DNA of 64,000 bases from Mycoplasma sp. CAG:776 (GCA_000438195.1 FR903076.1:69789-133788); one strand, 5' to 3'. Numbered from the stretch's first letter, positions 42,700 through 51,642 are shown. Program-made: numbers and translations. The notes: generated by a model from the letters alone, not told the origin.

Positions 42700-43824
42700 A
42701 TGATAAGTTTTAAAAATGTATCCAAATCATTTGAAAATAAAAAAATACTAGATAATATCAATATAGATATTGAAGAAAATACCATAACTTGTTTAATTGG
42801 TGAAAGTGGCTGTGGAAAAACCACTCTTTTAAAAATGATTAATCGACTTTATGAACCAACCAAAGGAACAATTACAATAAATAATGAAAATATTTTAAAA
42901 AAAGATTTAATCAGATTAAGAAGAAGTATCGGTTATGTAATTCAACATACAGGATTATTTCCCCATATGACGATTCAAGAAAATATTGAAATTATTTTAA
43001 AATTATCTAAAGTTCCAAAAGAAAAAATTGAAAAAAGAACCATAGAATTAATGGAAATGATTGGTTTAAATTCTGATTTTTTAAATCGTTATCCTAGTGA
43101 ATTATCTGGTGGACAACAACAAAGAGTAGGAATTGCTCGAGCTTTTGCAATAAATCCTGATATTATTTTAATGGATGAACCATTTAGTGCATTAGATCCA
43201 GTTACTAGGACCTCTTTACAAGACGAATTATTAAGAATTCAAAGTAAATATAAAAAGACCATAGTTTTTGTAACTCATGATATGGATGAAGCGATTAAAT
43301 TAGCTGATAAAATAGCTATAATAGACGAAGGACATTTAGTTCAATATGATACACCAGAAAGAGTATTAAAACATCCAACAAATGATTTTGTCAAAAACTT
43401 TGTTGGAATAAAAAAGATCTGGTCCAGTCCAGAATTAATCAAAGTAGAAGATATTATGATTGAACATCCTGTAACTTGTAATAAGAATTATTCTCTTTTT
43501 TACTGTATAAATAAAATGCGTATGATGAAAGTGGATACATTAATGGTTGTTGATGAAAATAACTTACTAATTGGAATTTTATATGCAGATAATTTACTAA
43601 ATCTATCTATGCAAGATAAAAAAGCAGAAGATTATATGGAAAGAGAATTTTTAGTAACTCATCCCAATGATTCTATAGTGGATTTAGTAAATTTAATTAA
43701 TGAACATAAAATAACAACAATGCCTGTTACAGATAAAAAAGGTCATTTAAAAGGATTAATTACCAGAAGTACGCTTTTAACTTATATGAGTAAACAATTT
43801 ACTAAAGAGGAGGAAGGAAAATGA
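42700..43824 (+). CDS. opuCA: Osmoprotectant ABC transporter ATPase with CBS domains
   Basis: 374 residues. ABC part: Walker A GESGCGKTT, Q-loop VIQHTGLFPHM, signature LSGGQQQRVG, Walker B ILMDEPFSALDP and H-loop VTHDMDEA. Two CBS domains follow (residues 255-370), which in OpuA/OpuC sense ionic strength. It powers uptake of glycine betaine, carnitine or choline. Its stop overlaps the permease gene by four bases. The name is by family; the exact substrate is not determined. Confidence 0.88.
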   Translation: MISFKNVSKSFENKKILDNINIDIEENTITCLIGESGCGKTTLLKMINRLYEPTKGTITINNENILKKDLIRLRRSIGYVIQHTGLFPHMTIQENIEIILKLSKVPKEKIEKRTIELMEMIGLNSDFLNRYPSELSGGQQQRVGIARAFAINPDIILMDEPFSALDPVTRTSLQDELLRIQSKYKKTIVFVTHDMDEAIKLADKIAIIDEGHLVQYDTPERVLKHPTNDFVKNFVGIKKIWSSPELIKVEDIMIEHPVTCNKNYSLFYCINKMRMMKVDTLMVVDENNLLIGILYADNLLNLSMQDKKAEDYMEREFLVTHPNDSIVDLVNLINEHKITTMPVTDKKGHLKGLITRSTLLTYMSKQFTKEEEGK

Positions 43825-45386
43825 CTTTTTTAAATTATTTATTAGATAATTCCTCAGAGATTATTCAATTATTGATTGAGCATATTGAATTAACATTCCT
43901 ATCTGTCATGATTGCCATAGTAATTGGAGTTCCAATAGGAATTTTAATTAGTTATGTAAAAAAGCTAGGTAAGCCAATTATAGCCATTTCTAATATTATG
44001 CAAGCAATTCCTTCTATGGCTTTATTAGGATTTATGATTCCTTTTTTAGGAATTGGCACTATTCCAGCCATTATTATGGTAGTATTATATTCTTTACTTC
44101 CAATTATTAAAAATACTTATATTGGGCTTGAAAATATTAATGCTGAAGTAATTGAAGCAGCAGAAGGGATTGGCCTTACGAAATGGCAAATTTTAACCAA
44201 AGTTCAAATTCCTTTAGCTTTACCGGTAATTATGGGAGGAGTACGTATTTCAGCTGTAAGTGCAGTAGGATTAATGACTTTAGCGGCTTTTTGTGGAGCA
44301 GGAGGTCTTGGATATTTAGTATATGCCGGAATTCGTTCAATTAATAATATGCAAATTCTAGCAGGAGCAATACCAGCATGTTTATTAGCATTATTTATTG
44401 ATTATTTATTAGGAATCGTTGAAAACTTAGTAACTCCTAAATATAACCGAGATAAAGAAAAGAAAAAAAGAACCAATCAAACCATTCAAAAAATAATTTT
44501 AATATTTAGTGTAATTATATTTCTTTTAATATTAATATTTCCCTTATTAAAAAAGGAAAATAATGAAAAAGAAATTACAATCGGCAGTATGGATTTTACC
44601 GAACAAGAAATATTATCATATATGCTAAATGATTTAATTGAGAATAGAACAGACATTGAAGTAAATCAAAAATTATCTTTAGGCTCTTCAAGTATCGTTT
44701 TAGAAGCCTTAAAAAGAAATGATATTGATTTATATATAGATTATACCGGAACAATCTATGGAAGTGTATTAAAAAAAGAAGCAAATAGTAATGTAGAAGA
44801 AGTATATCGTATTTCTAAAGAAGAAATGAAAGAAAAATATGATGTAAATATTTTAGCAGATTTAAATTTTAATAACACTTATACTTTAGCGGTTACGAAA
44901 GAAACAGCTGCAAAATATAATTTAAAAACAATTAGTGACTTAAGTAGTATTTCCAATCTACTAGTTTTTTCGCCAACTTTACTTTTTATGGAAAGAAATG
45001 ATTGTTATGTAGGACTAGAAAAAGTTTATAATATAAATTTTAAGGATATAATAGCCATTGATGGAGCCCCAAGATATTTAGCGTTAATAAATGAGGAAAG
45101 TGATGTAATTGATGCTTTTTCTACTGATGGCTTATTAAAAAAATATGATTTAGTGGTTTTAGAAGATGATAAAAATTTCTTTTTACCATATGATGCTATT
45201 CCTATTGTCAATAATCGTATATTAAATGAATATCCGGAAGTAATTTCTTTATTAGAAGAATTAAGTAATTATTTAAATGATGATGTAATGCGAGAATTAA
45301 ACTACCAAGTAGATGAAGAAAAAGAAAAACCAAGTACTGTTGCTCACAACTTTTTAATAGAAAATAACTTGATAAAAGAAATATAA
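43821..45386 (+). CDS. Fused osmoprotectant permease and substrate-binding protein
   Basis: 521 residues. Residues 1-210 are a permease with about six membrane segments and the coupling motif EAAEGIGLTKWQ. A further membrane segment (about 222-240) links to an extracellular OpuCC-type binding domain (from EITIGSMDFTEQEIL, including IDLYIDYTGTIYG and VSFSPTLLF-like region). The fusion anchors the binding protein to the channel, as in the streptococcal/listerial choline and betaine systems. Together with the ATPase gene it makes a complete two-gene importer. A terminator follows. Confidence 0.88.
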   Translation: MTFLNYLLDNSSEIIQLLIEHIELTFLSVMIAIVIGVPIGILISYVKKLGKPIIAISNIMQAIPSMALLGFMIPFLGIGTIPAIIMVVLYSLLPIIKNTYIGLENINAEVIEAAEGIGLTKWQILTKVQIPLALPVIMGGVRISAVSAVGLMTLAAFCGAGGLGYLVYAGIRSINNMQILAGAIPACLLALFIDYLLGIVENLVTPKYNRDKEKKKRTNQTIQKIILIFSVIIFLLILIFPLLKKENNEKEITIGSMDFTEQEILSYMLNDLIENRTDIEVNQKLSLGSSSIVLEALKRNDIDLYIDYTGTIYGSVLKKEANSNVEEVYRISKEEMKEKYDVNILADLNFNNTYTLAVTKETAAKYNLKTISDLSSISNLLVFSPTLLFMERNDCYVGLEKVYNINFKDIIAIDGAPRYLALINEESDVIDAFSTDGLLKKYDLVVLEDDKNFFLPYDAIPIVNNRILNEYPEVISLLEELSNYLNDDVMRELNYQVDEEKEKPSTVAHNFLIENNLIKEI

Positions 45387-45388
45387 AA

Positions 45389-45414
45389 ACACATCCTAGC
45401 GGGTGTGTTATTTT
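45389..45414. terminator. Bidirectional intrinsic terminator
   Basis: ACACATCC (45389-45396) pairs with GGGTGTGT (45401-45408) around TAGC. T-runs on the plus side and A-runs on the other serve both the transporter operon and the convergent rpmB. Confidence 0.85.
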
Positions 45415-45569
45415 TCCATAGTTCTAGCTTCTCTAGCACTGATTCTTACCTTTTCTCCATTAATAGTTTTCTTTTGAATATTAGGTTTTTGTTTCATTTT
45501 AGTTGCGTTAAGTGCATGACTTCTTTTATTACCTGTTAAAGGTTTCTTTGTTGTAACTTTCTTAGCCAT
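45408..45569 (-). CDS. rpmB: 50S ribosomal protein bL28
   Basis: A 53-residue gene, read on the minus strand from ATG behind GGAGGTGG to TAA. It starts MAKKVTTKKPLTGNKRSHA, matching the bL28 signature for the start of the fold (GNxxSHAxNxT), and ends VRISAREARTMEK. It lacks the cysteine pairs of the zinc-binding form. bL28 is part of the large ribosomal subunit near the E site. Monocistronic, as usual. Confidence 0.93.
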   Translation of the reverse strand: MAKKVTTKKPLTGNKRSHALNATKMKQKPNIQKKTINGEKVRISAREARTMEK

Positions 45570-45845
45570 TTTGCCACCTCCATAAATTTCTTACTTAAAA
45601 ACTTTACCATATTATATGGGAAAAGTCAATTTATAATAGCTTTTTTCTCTATATTTATAGATAATTTTCTATTTTAACATGAAAAATTACATTTGAAAGA
45701 TTTATAATTGGCTATTATTGAAAACAGCTGATTATACTCAAGTTTTTTATAAAATAAATTGAAAATAAATAATTTTTTAAGTTCTATATTTCATTTAACG
45801 CATATAAAACCAAAAAGAACATACAATTTTTTAGGAGATGATTTG

Positions 45846-46496
45846 ATGAATTGTAAAATACCATTTACAAAAGATATTGATTTTGAAAAAAAAGTAAGTG
45901 AAATCACAAGCATTAGTTTAGAACATGAAACCAAAGTAGAAGATGGAGTATTAAAAGGAAATTTTATTGTATCAGGAGATTTTAAAAGTCATGAGGTTAG
46001 CGTAAATAAAGAAGCCTTTTCTTACATTTTACCTTTTGAAATTGATTTAGTAGAGGATGTAGATCCTGATACAATCGAATTTATGATTGAAGATTTTACT
46101 TATGAAGTAATAGATAATAGCATACTAAGAGTAAATATTGATTTTAATGTTATAGCAAGCCTAAAAGAGAAGGAAGAAGTAGAAGAAGAGCCGTTATTTC
46201 AAGATGCCAATAATGCTTTTTTAGATATGGATGATTTGGCAGAAGAAAACCGAGAAATAGAAGTCGTAGAAGAACAAAAAGAAGATAAAAGAGAGAGTGA
46301 AGATACAATTATAAATAATATTAAAGGAGAAGACAGTGAATATGCAACATATCATATTCATATGGTAAGTGATGGAGAAAGCGTAGAAACGATTTGTACA
46401 ATGTATAATTCGAGCCTTAATATTTTACAAGATTATAATGATTTAGCAAATATTACCCCTGGAGATAAATTAATAATTCCTGAAAATCATGAATAA
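45846..46496 (+). CDS. spoVID: Stage VI sporulation protein D-like, with LysM domain
   Basis: 216 residues from ATG 45846 behind TTAGGAGATG. The N-terminal domain (residues 1-100) has the SpoVID pattern: ITSISLEHETKV, GNFIVSGDF, LPFEIDLVEDV and DFTYEVIDN. An acidic linker is followed by a C-terminal LysM domain (YHIHMVSDGESVETIC to LIIPENHE). SpoVID directs spore coat encasement in Bacillus. The next gene is ysxE-like and overlaps by eight bases, the same order as in Bacillus, which strongly supports the name. It implies sporulation ability or descent from a spore former. Confidence 0.8.
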   Translation: MNCKIPFTKDIDFEKKVSEITSISLEHETKVEDGVLKGNFIVSGDFKSHEVSVNKEAFSYILPFEIDLVEDVDPDTIEFMIEDFTYEVIDNSILRVNIDFNVIASLKEKEEVEEEPLFQDANNAFLDMDDLAEENREIEVVEEQKEDKRESEDTIINNIKGEDSEYATYHIHMVSDGESVETICTMYNSSLNILQDYNDLANITPGDKLIIPENHE

Positions 46497-47388
46497 TGCT
46501 TTAGAAGTATTAAAAAGGGAATTTAAACCATATCGCCTAACTAAAAAGAAGAATGTCACTATTATTGATTCTACAAGTGGTACCTTTGTCGTAAAAGAAA
46601 AGAAAGATAATAAAGTTGCGAATGCTTATGAATATTTAAAGAGTCGCAGCTTTGATTATTTTCCAAGTCTAGCTTTAGAAGAAAGAGAAGATGTAAATGT
46701 ATTTGAATATGTAGAAGATATTCCAATGCCGAAAGAACAAAAAGCCATGGATATGATAGATTTAGTAGCTCTTCTTCATAATAAAACAACTTATTACAAG
46801 GAAGTAACTGAAGATAAATATAAGGAAATATATGAAAATTTAAAAGATAATATTATTTATACAGAAAATTATTATAATTTTCTGTATGAAAGTTTATTAG
46901 AAGAAATATATCCATCCCCAAGTCATTATTTATTAATGCGAAATATTTATAAAATTTTTCAATCTTTAGATTTCTGCCACCAAGAGCTCGATGATTGGTT
47001 TGAACATGCCAAAGAAGACCTTAAAACAAGAGTAGCTTATATCCATAACAATTTAGAAACAGATCACTTTATCAAAAATACAAAAGAATATTTAATTAGT
47101 TGGGAGAAATCTAAAATAGATTCCCCTATATTAGATTTAATTGGCTTTTATCAAAAAGAATATATGAATTTAAATTTTGAACCTATAATTGAAAGATATA
47201 TGCGTTCTTATCCTTTAAGCCCTCAAGAGAAACATTTATTTTTCATTGTCATAAGTATTCCTCCGATAATAAATTTAGAAGGAGAGGAAATAAATGTAAC
47301 AAAAGAGATCCGAAAAAAATTAGACTACATGTTTAAAACCGAAAATTTAGTAAAAGACCTGCTTCCACCACCTAACGGGGATAGATAA
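46489..47388 (+). CDS. ysxE: CotS/YsxE-family spore coat kinase-like protein
   Basis: 299 residues of the aminoglycoside-phosphotransferase-like CotS family. Seen: a lysine strand TFVVKEKK, LVALLHNKT, a long helical middle part, and PILDLIGFYQKEY in the place of the kinase metal region. The catalytic HxD motif is not evident, so it may be a pseudokinase, as for several coat kinases. It overlaps the SpoVID-like gene by eight bases. Its end overlaps a small minus-strand gene by 17 bases. Confidence 0.78.
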   Translation: MNNALEVLKREFKPYRLTKKKNVTIIDSTSGTFVVKEKKDNKVANAYEYLKSRSFDYFPSLALEEREDVNVFEYVEDIPMPKEQKAMDMIDLVALLHNKTTYYKEVTEDKYKEIYENLKDNIIYTENYYNFLYESLLEEIYPSPSHYLLMRNIYKIFQSLDFCHQELDDWFEHAKEDLKTRVAYIHNNLETDHFIKNTKEYLISWEKSKIDSPILDLIGFYQKEYMNLNFEPIIERYMRSYPLSPQEKHLFFIVISIPPIINLEGEEINVTKEIRKKLDYMFKTENLVKDLLPPPNGDR

Positions 47389-47554
47389 TCCGATATAAAA
47401 GATAAAACAAAATAAAAACTTCTACTAATAAAATAAAAATATTAAACCGAAAAGGTAAAATCAAAGTAATAAGAATTTGATAGAAGATCAAAATACATAA
47501 ACAGAAAATTGCTAAAACGGTAAAGAATCCTCCACCACGTCGATTTGGATACAT
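47372..47554 (-). CDS. Small membrane protein
   Basis: 60 residues on the minus strand, from ATG behind AGGTGAG with good spacing. It starts MYPNRRGGGFF and has two hydrophobic segments (about 11-34 and 36-55). The clear ribosome site and hydrophobic pattern argue that it is real although it overlaps the end of the convergent ysxE gene. No family recognised. It is divergent from the RNA unit at 47620. Confidence 0.55.
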   Translation of the reverse strand: MYPNRRGGGFFTVLAIFCLCILIFYQILITLILPFRFNIFILLVEVFILFYLLYRIIYPR

Positions 47555-47618
47555 ATTAGCTCACCTATGATATTTTATGAATAAATAAAAAAAGAGTTAA
47601 AATTTCAAATTGGCAAAA

Positions 47619-47665
47619 TTTGTCGAACGCTTTTTCTTGATTATTACTGAGAGTAAATATATAAT
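47619..47665 (+). promoter_or_regulatory. RNA promoter with shared 24-bp element and Spo0A-box-like site
   Basis: TTTGTCGAAC (47619-47628), -35 TTGATT (47637-47642), 17 bases, perfect -10 TATAAT (47660-47665). Bases 47619-47642 are identical to the minus-strand element at 28236-28213, at the same distance from its promoter. TGTCGAA is the Spo0A-box core; placed upstream of -35 it would suit activation. Confidence 0.75.
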
Positions 47666-47671
47666 AGTGAT

Positions 47672-47766
47672 GTACAGATGAATTTCTGTACAAAAATGAA
47701 AGCACTTGGCCGAAATTTCCAAACTCTCTTTTGGCTTATATGCCCTCGGGGTCAGGTGCTTTTTTA
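47672..47766 (+). ncRNA. Small structured RNA ending in an intrinsic terminator
   Basis: From the promoter's predicted start near 47672, a perfect hairpin TGTACAGA/TCTGTACA comes first. A larger fold follows: AAAGCACTTG-GCC (47699-47711) pairs with GG-TCAGGTGCTTT (47749-47763) and encloses two inner stems, CCAAA/TTTGG and GGC/GCC, giving a three-way junction. The outer stem runs directly into a T-run, so it also terminates the RNA. About 95 nt, with no reading frame of note. The next gene has its own start signals, so a free small RNA is more likely than a leader. Family unknown. Confidence 0.65.
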
Positions 47767-47867
47767 TTTGCTAAAAAATAATCAAGTAAATAAAATGTAA
47801 ATATATTTACAAAATTTGATAATTGTTTTTTACATTTTTACTTGATATAATAGATTAGGTGAATAAT

Positions 47868-48710
47868 ATGAGGGAAGAGTGCTTTGTGAACATTGCTTTT
47901 GAAGAATCTATAAAATCATACATAGTAAATGCTAATAATCCAAATAGTGTTCTTTATAATACTTCTTTCGTAGTCATTATTCGCATATTAATTTTAATAT
48001 ATGGGAAGTTAGATATCTTAAATCCATATTATCTAAAAAATAGTGTTGTATTTATGAGTAATCTTTCTAAATTTGGAGTAAGTAAATCAGAAATTGCCCT
48101 ATTTAAAGATGAATTTTTAAAATTTTATGAATTTGAAAAAGAAAATGAAAAAAGAAAAATAAAAATTAAAAATCCTTATTTTACAAATATGCAAAAATAT
48201 TTAACTGATATGTTTGTAGCAAAAAAAAGAAATGAAAAGGTACCTTTAAAGGAGGAAGAGACTTTTTTAGATTTAATTTATTCATCTCATACTACTAATC
48301 CTTATCGGATCGCTTATAATTATTTAATGAGTGATGATTTAAGTTTTATTGAAAAATACTATTATTCTAAATTAAATGAAATGGATGTAACCCAGGAAAT
48401 TGCTTTAGAAAAAACAATTAATGGAAACTTAAATTTAGAAGCTTTAAATTATTTAGGGGTTAGTTTATCGAATCTAAAGAATATGAGTAATGAAGAAATT
48501 GCCCAATCTCAAAATAAAGCTTATGAGTATTTTGAAGTAGATGCTGAAAGTCCAAATCGCGATGAGGATTTAAAAGAAGCTATTGATTATTATAAAATGC
48601 ATGGTAAAAAATTAACTAGTGGGAATGGATATGTAGATATATTATTATTAATGAGTGTGATAGTGACATCTTTAAGTGTCATATCTATCATTATTTTTAC
48701 TATTATATAA
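47868..48710 (+). CDS. Tail-anchored protein of unknown function
   Basis: 280 residues from ATG 47868, chosen for AGGTGA spacing over GTG 47859. The body is helical and charged with no known motif; a single membrane segment lies at the very end (about 255-278, ILLLMSVIVTSLSVISIIIF), so the bulk faces the cytoplasm. TATAAT near 47845 gives a promoter. yutD follows nine bases later. Confidence 0.65.
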   Translation: MREECFVNIAFEESIKSYIVNANNPNSVLYNTSFVVIIRILILIYGKLDILNPYYLKNSVVFMSNLSKFGVSKSEIALFKDEFLKFYEFEKENEKRKIKIKNPYFTNMQKYLTDMFVAKKRNEKVPLKEEETFLDLIYSSHTTNPYRIAYNYLMSDDLSFIEKYYYSKLNEMDVTQEIALEKTINGNLNLEALNYLGVSLSNLKNMSNEEIAQSQNKAYEYFEVDAESPNRDEDLKEAIDYYKMHGKKLTSGNGYVDILLLMSVIVTSLSVISIIIFTII

Positions 48711-48719
48711 GGAGGGTTT

Positions 48720-49001
48720 ATGGAAGTAATAACGATACATAATAGAAAATATCAAGTATTAAATAACTATAAAGATGCAATTAACATTGAAGAATTAGAA
48801 GAAAAAATAACCGAATACTTTGATGATTTTGATTATATTGTAGGAGATATTGCTTACGGAAAATTAAGATTAAAAGGATTCAATAGCAAAACCAATAAAA
48901 ATTTTAAAGAGTTAAATGATGTTGATAAAGTAAACGATTATATTAAAAATAATTGTGCTTATGGATGTCGTTGGTTTATGATTAGTGAAATAAAGAATTG
49001 A
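48720..49001 (+). CDS. yutD: YutD family protein
   Basis: 93 residues of a small Bacilli-conserved family of unknown function. The diagnostic block is YFDDFDYIVGDIAYGKLRLKG; the end carries CAYGCRWFMI. AGGAGG precedes ATG. In Bacillus yutD lies near yutH and yutI; both families occur just downstream here, supporting the name. Confidence 0.85.
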   Translation: MEVITIHNRKYQVLNNYKDAINIEELEEKITEYFDDFDYIVGDIAYGKLRLKGFNSKTNKNFKELNDVDKVNDYIKNNCAYGCRWFMISEIKN

Positions 49002-49053
49002 AGAATAAAAGATATTTTGATATAATAAAAGATAAGAATAGAGAGGGATTATT

Positions 49054-50013
49054 ATGGCCAAGATAAATATTACCAAGCCAACAGGAATGATAGAAAGCTT
49101 AAATGTAATAAGTGCTTTTAAAGCTGAAAATAATACCTATGTTGTATTAGATAGTGAAAAAATGGGATCTATGGGTCTCCCAATTATTTATGTAAGTAAA
49201 TATACAAGTAAATTAGAAAAGATAAATGATGCAAATGAATGGCAAAGTGTAAAAAATTATTTAAAAGGAATTATAAGCGGAACTAATTTTGAGTATTTAA
49301 AATTGCCAGATAATATTACTTCTGATGAAGCATTTTATACACCCTTAACACTTCCAAGTGCTTCTTTTGATGCCATTAAAAGTCGCTATGTAGTTTTAGA
49401 AGATACAAGGGCAAGTAATGAAAGAGTTACATTAACTCCTGAAGTAAATCAAGTCGCTTCATCACCTGTTATGCCAAGTGTAAATACAACAAGTAATCAA
49501 AATATAAATGTTAGCCCTGTAGCTTCTACTCCGGTAACTCCAAAAGAGCCAGAACTAGCAAATACAATGATGAATTTAATAGATCAAGCCTATACAATGC
49601 CTAATGTTGCTTCATCATCAACAACTGTAGAGCAACCAACACCAAATGTAGCCCAAAATAACGTTGAACCAGCAGCCGCATCAGTAATAGGACAACCAAC
49701 GATACAAGAACCAAAAATAAATTCAAAAATGAATTTTGAAGAAGATAAAGAAACATTTTTAAAAGCTTGTGAAAATATGTTTGATGCCCTTGTGGCTAAA
49801 TATCAAAAAGAATTAAATCGCCTAGAAGAAAAAGAGCAAGAACTTACAAAAAAAGAGCAAGAAATTAATATAAAAATGAACGATGCTAAAGAGCATTTAG
49901 CCAATGCGGAAGCAAGAGAACAAGTAGCCAATATTGTTCATGATAATGCTCAAAAAGTAATGGATTTAAATAATTTTATGCCAGTAAATCCCAATAATAA
50001 TCCAGGAAACTGA
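49054..50013 (+). CDS. Unknown protein with disordered linker and coiled coil
   Basis: 319 residues. Residues 1-130 form a small folded domain (MAKINITKPTGMIESLNV, VVLDSEKMGSMGLPIIYV). Residues 135-235 are a Pro/Thr/Ser/Asn-rich linker. Residues 235-305 are a coiled coil rich in E, K and Q (KELNRLEEKEQELTKKEQ). No membrane segment. Family not recognised; the layout suggests a scaffold. A terminator follows. Confidence 0.65.
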   Translation: MAKINITKPTGMIESLNVISAFKAENNTYVVLDSEKMGSMGLPIIYVSKYTSKLEKINDANEWQSVKNYLKGIISGTNFEYLKLPDNITSDEAFYTPLTLPSASFDAIKSRYVVLEDTRASNERVTLTPEVNQVASSPVMPSVNTTSNQNINVSPVASTPVTPKEPELANTMMNLIDQAYTMPNVASSSTTVEQPTPNVAQNNVEPAAASVIGQPTIQEPKINSKMNFEEDKETFLKACENMFDALVAKYQKELNRLEEKEQELTKKEQEINIKMNDAKEHLANAEAREQVANIVHDNAQKVMDLNNFMPVNPNNNPGN

Positions 50014-50035
50014 TGTATGAAATCATCAGTTTTTT
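50008..50035 (+). terminator. Intrinsic terminator before the yutH-like gene
   Basis: AACTGATG (50008-50015) pairs perfectly with CATCAGTT (50024-50031), followed by a T-run. The stem overlaps the stop codon. Confidence 0.85.
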
Positions 50036-50059
50036 CATACACTTAAGTAAGTGATTGAT

Positions 50060-50986
50060 ATGAAAGATATTATAAATTACTATTATAATTTAAATGTTGA
50101 AAGTGTAGAAGACTGGGATACTATATATTTTTTTAAATGGAATCGTGATAATTTTTATTTCGTACCACTAAAAAGAACTGAAAAAGAATTAGTAGATTTA
50201 ATTGAAGTAAGTAAAGAATTAAAACTAAGAGGAATAGAATGTCATGATATTTTATTAAATAAATTTGGAAAATTAATTACAAATGTTTATGAAACAAGTT
50301 ATATCCTTTTAAAACCAATAGGGGACATTTATGAAGAATATAATATCAAAAATATGATAACATTTAATAATAATCTCATTTTAACACCTAATAAAAGTAA
50401 CTTGTATCGGAACTCTTGGTCAAAATTATGGAGTGATAAAATAGACTATTTTGAATATCAAGTACATGAATTAGGAAAAGATAAGGATATTATACTAGAT
50501 AGTTTTAGTTATTATATTGGCTTAGGAGAAAATGCAATTAGTTATGTAAATAATACAAATATAAAGTATCATAAAACAGATCAAGATCGCATTTGCTTAT
50601 CTCATAGACGGATTAAATATCCTAATTATAAATTAAATTATCTAAACCCATTAAGTTTTATATTTGATTTAGAAGTAAGAGATATAGCAGAATATATAAA
50701 GAGTGCTTTTTTTGCCAAAGAAGATGCTTTAAATTATTTAAAAGAAGCATTAAAAATCAATCATTTTACTATATATAGTTTAGAATTGTTATATGCTAGA
50801 TTATTATATCCTTCTTACTATTTTGATATCTATGAAAATGTGATGAATCATACTGAAGAAGAAGAAAAATTAATTCCTATAATTGATTTAGCGAGTGAAT
50901 ATGAAGTTTTTTTAAAAGAAGCATATATCGAAATAAATAAGTATGCACCGATAGAGGGGATTAATTGGATATTAAATAAAAAATGA
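50060..50986 (+). CDS. yutH: YutH-like spore coat kinase family protein
   Basis: 308 residues of the CotS/YutH kinase-like family, from ATG 50060 behind GTGAT. Seen: ILLKPIGDIYEEYN, the substrate-loop region DQDRICLSHRRIKYPNY and the metal-loop region NPLSFIFDLEVRDIAEYIKS with a conserved RDIAEYIK. In Bacillus YutH is a spore coat-associated protein next to yutI, and a yutI-type gene lies directly downstream here in convergent orientation. Assignment rests on motif pattern plus synteny. Confidence 0.7.
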   Translation: MKDIINYYYNLNVESVEDWDTIYFFKWNRDNFYFVPLKRTEKELVDLIEVSKELKLRGIECHDILLNKFGKLITNVYETSYILLKPIGDIYEEYNIKNMITFNNNLILTPNKSNLYRNSWSKLWSDKIDYFEYQVHELGKDKDIILDSFSYYIGLGENAISYVNNTNIKYHKTDQDRICLSHRRIKYPNYKLNYLNPLSFIFDLEVRDIAEYIKSAFFAKEDALNYLKEALKINHFTIYSLELLYARLLYPSYYFDIYENVMNHTEEEEKLIPIIDLASEYEVFLKEAYIEINKYAPIEGINWILNKK

Positions 50987-50987
50987 G

Positions 50988-51212
50988 TTATAAATCGACA
51001 TTTATAACTCCTTCTATTTCTGGTATCTTATCCTTTAAAAAAGATTCTATACCATAACTAAGCGTTTCATCTTGATAAAAGCAATGTTTACAAGCACCAG
51101 TTAATCTAATATAAACATAATTATCTTCAAAACGAATAAATTCTATATCTCCACCATCTTGAATCAAAAATGGTCTTAATTCTTCAATTAAATCTTTAAT
51201 TTTATCTTCCAT
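50988..51212 (-). CDS. NifU C-terminal-like iron-sulfur scaffold protein (YutI type)
   Basis: 74 residues, read on the minus strand. It is a stand-alone NifU C-terminal domain: LRPFLIQDGGDIEFI and the cluster-binding CKHC in GACKHCFYQDETL. Such proteins carry and deliver Fe-S clusters. It is one base from the convergent yutH-like gene, sharing an inverted repeat (50985-51010). Confidence 0.9.
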   Translation of the reverse strand: MEDKIKDLIEELRPFLIQDGGDIEFIRFEDNYVYIRLTGACKHCFYQDETLSYGIESFLKDKIPEIEGVINVDL

Positions 51213-51294
51213 AATTCTTTCACCAAATTCATTATAAAAGAAAATAATTTATAAGTAAAGAAAAAAGTGATATAATACTTGACAGGTGGTATGA

Positions 51295-51642
51295 ATGTAT
51301 AAAGTAGGGGATATCGTTAACTGTTTCGTTACTGGATTTAAAGAATACGGAATTTTTGTTAAAGTAGATAATGATTATAACGGATTAATTCATATATCTG
51401 AAATATCTAGTAGCTTTGTAAATAACGTAAAAGATTATGCTGAAATTGGAGAAAAGATTTATGCAAAAGTAATAGAAGTTGATAATAATACTAAACTTTT
51501 AAAATTATCTATCAAAACAATTGATTATAAAGAGGATGGAAAAGAAAGAAAAGAAAAAGATGCTGATGGTTTTCTACCTTTAAAAAAGCATTTAAACATT
51601 TGGATTAATGAAAAACTAAAAGAAATAACAAAGGATGAATAA
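51295..51642 (+). CDS. S1-domain RNA-binding protein (YugI/GSP13-like)
   Basis: 115 residues. The S1 domain fills residues 1-75 (VGDIVNCFVTGFKEYGIFVKV, GLIHISEIS, AKVIEVD), followed by a lysine-rich tail. Such proteins bind the ribosome or RNA in Bacillus. ATG lies behind AGGTGG; TATAAT near 51272. Monocistronic. Confidence 0.85.
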   Translation: MYKVGDIVNCFVTGFKEYGIFVKVDNDYNGLIHISEISSSFVNNVKDYAEIGEKIYAKVIEVDNNTKLLKLSIKTIDYKEDGKERKEKDADGFLPLKKHLNIWINEKLKEITKDE

